DNA of 12,562 nucleotides from AV133 sp035567015. GTDB taxonomy: Bacteria > Verrucomicrobiota > Verrucomicrobiia > Chthoniobacterales > UBA10450. The notes below the pieces were generated by a model. It was not told the DNA's origin, did no database searches, and saw nothing but the letters and a program-made list of their open reading frames with translations. The stretch's first letter is position 1. Each line of letters opens with the position of its first letter. This document shows positions 12,083 through 12,562 of this stretch, piece by piece. The stretch is taken from the NCBI GenBank assembly GCA_035567015.1, contig DATMPQ010000184.1:1-12562 (forward strand). The letters run 5' to 3'. Position numbers and translations under genes: made by a program.

Positions 12083-12562
12083 TCAGCGACCGGATGGAAG
12101 CGGGGGCTCGACCGCTGGGATGGGGCTTCCCGGAGGTTTGGCGACTGGCGCAGGAGTCGCGCTCGGCGCAGGCGAGGGGGTAGGACGCACGCGCGGTTGA
12201 AGGAGCATCCCAAGATGCCCGGCCTTGAAACCATCGAGAGCCGCTTTCATTTCTGGGGTTGCGGCCAGCGCCTGCATCCGCTCGTAGTAAGTTTTGTAGT
12301 AATCGCCAAGCCGTTTTCGTTTCTCCAAATCCGTGCGCGCAGCTTCAGCGGTCTTCTTCGCTGCCACCACTGCAGGATCATTTGCAACCTGATTCTGAAG
12401 CTTTCGCCACTCGACACGCATCCGGTACTCGTCGGCTGTCTTACCCAGCGACGTTTGCTTGAAAATCTCATCAAGCTGCGATAACTCCGGAAGCTCCGGC
12501 GATTTTTCTGGGATTGGGGTCGGAAGAATCTCTGGATTTGCTTTCGTGTGAAGATCGGCGGT
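12083..12562 (-). CDS. C-terminal part of a helical, proline-rich protein (runs off the right edge)
   Basis: The frame is open from the stop at 12083 to the last base of the window, at least 159 codons, with no need for the internal ATG at 12421. Upstream of that methionine it reads in frame ...ILPTPIPEKSPELPELSQ, then LDEIFKQTSLGKTADEYR. The order is therefore a Pro-rich linker, a charged helical segment of about 80 residues (EWRKLQNQVAND, AAKKTAEAARTDLEKRKRLG), and a C-terminal low-complexity tail of Pro/Ala/Ser (RPTPSPAPSATPAP). No signal peptide or catalytic motif is visible in this part. The Pro-rich segments suggest a periplasmic or envelope protein with a spacer, but the family cannot be named from this fragment. 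It belongs to the chromosomal flank beyond the tRNA. Confidence 0.7.
   Translation of the reverse strand, partial: TADLHTKANPEILPTPIPEKSPELPELSQLDEIFKQTSLGKTADEYRMRVEWRKLQNQVANDPAVVAAKKTAEAARTDLEKRKRLGDYYKTYYERMQALAATPEMKAALDGFKAGHLGMLLQPRVRPTPSPAPSATPAPVAKPPGSPIPAVEPPLPSGR

Overview
The window looks like a chromosomal segment of a Gram-negative bacterium, most likely a member of the Verrucomicrobiota. That assignment is inferred from style: two exported proteins with PEP-CTERM sorting tails, a large exported beta-strand repeat protein, and a tyrosine integrase of the RHSFISY type. No rRNA or other strong taxonomic marker is present.

The main structural result is that about 9.0 kb of the window (2947-11971) appears to be an integrated mobile element. 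Its right end is the 3' part of an intact tRNA-Glu(CUC) gene (11952-12023, minus strand). An exact 21-bp copy of that tRNA 3' end recurs in the same orientation at 2947-2967. A tyrosine integrase gene lies directly inside the tRNA end. Short repeats built on TGTCCGA, the likely arm-type binding sites, lie just inside both ends. This is the classical layout of a tRNA-targeting integrative element or satellite-like island.

Left flank (1-2946): a PEP-CTERM exported protein (95-877, plus), then a tandem array on the minus strand of three response-regulator receiver genes (1045-1599, 1619-1999, 2225-2782). Two have an N-terminal membrane anchor and the middle one has lost it. An eight-codon relic of a fourth copy sits at 1000-1044.

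Island, left half (2947-8344): left attachment repeat, arm-site region, a 153-bp inverted-repeat element, a second PEP-CTERM protein (minus), a second copy of the arm-site region, an HTH-containing protein (minus), a small DUF2188-like protein (plus), and a 910-aa exported repeat protein (plus) with a recent 300-bp internal duplication. These look like cargo directed at the cell surface.

Island, right half (8385-11971): a minus-strand mobility and regulation block. In order of transcription it holds the integrase, a basic protein of unknown function, a small excisionase-like HTH protein overlapping by one base with a conserved-looking hypothetical protein, and a winged-helix protein with two possible small ORFs around it.

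Right flank (11972-12562): the tRNA, then the C-terminal part of a proline-rich protein that runs off the right edge of the window.

How the parts fit together is inference. The integrase, the HTH_17-type protein and the terminal repeats would mediate integration and excision. The cargo is two exported proteins, one of which needs a host exosortase to be sorted, plus a few regulators. No defence system, toxin-antitoxin pair, CRISPR array or phage structural genes were recognised.
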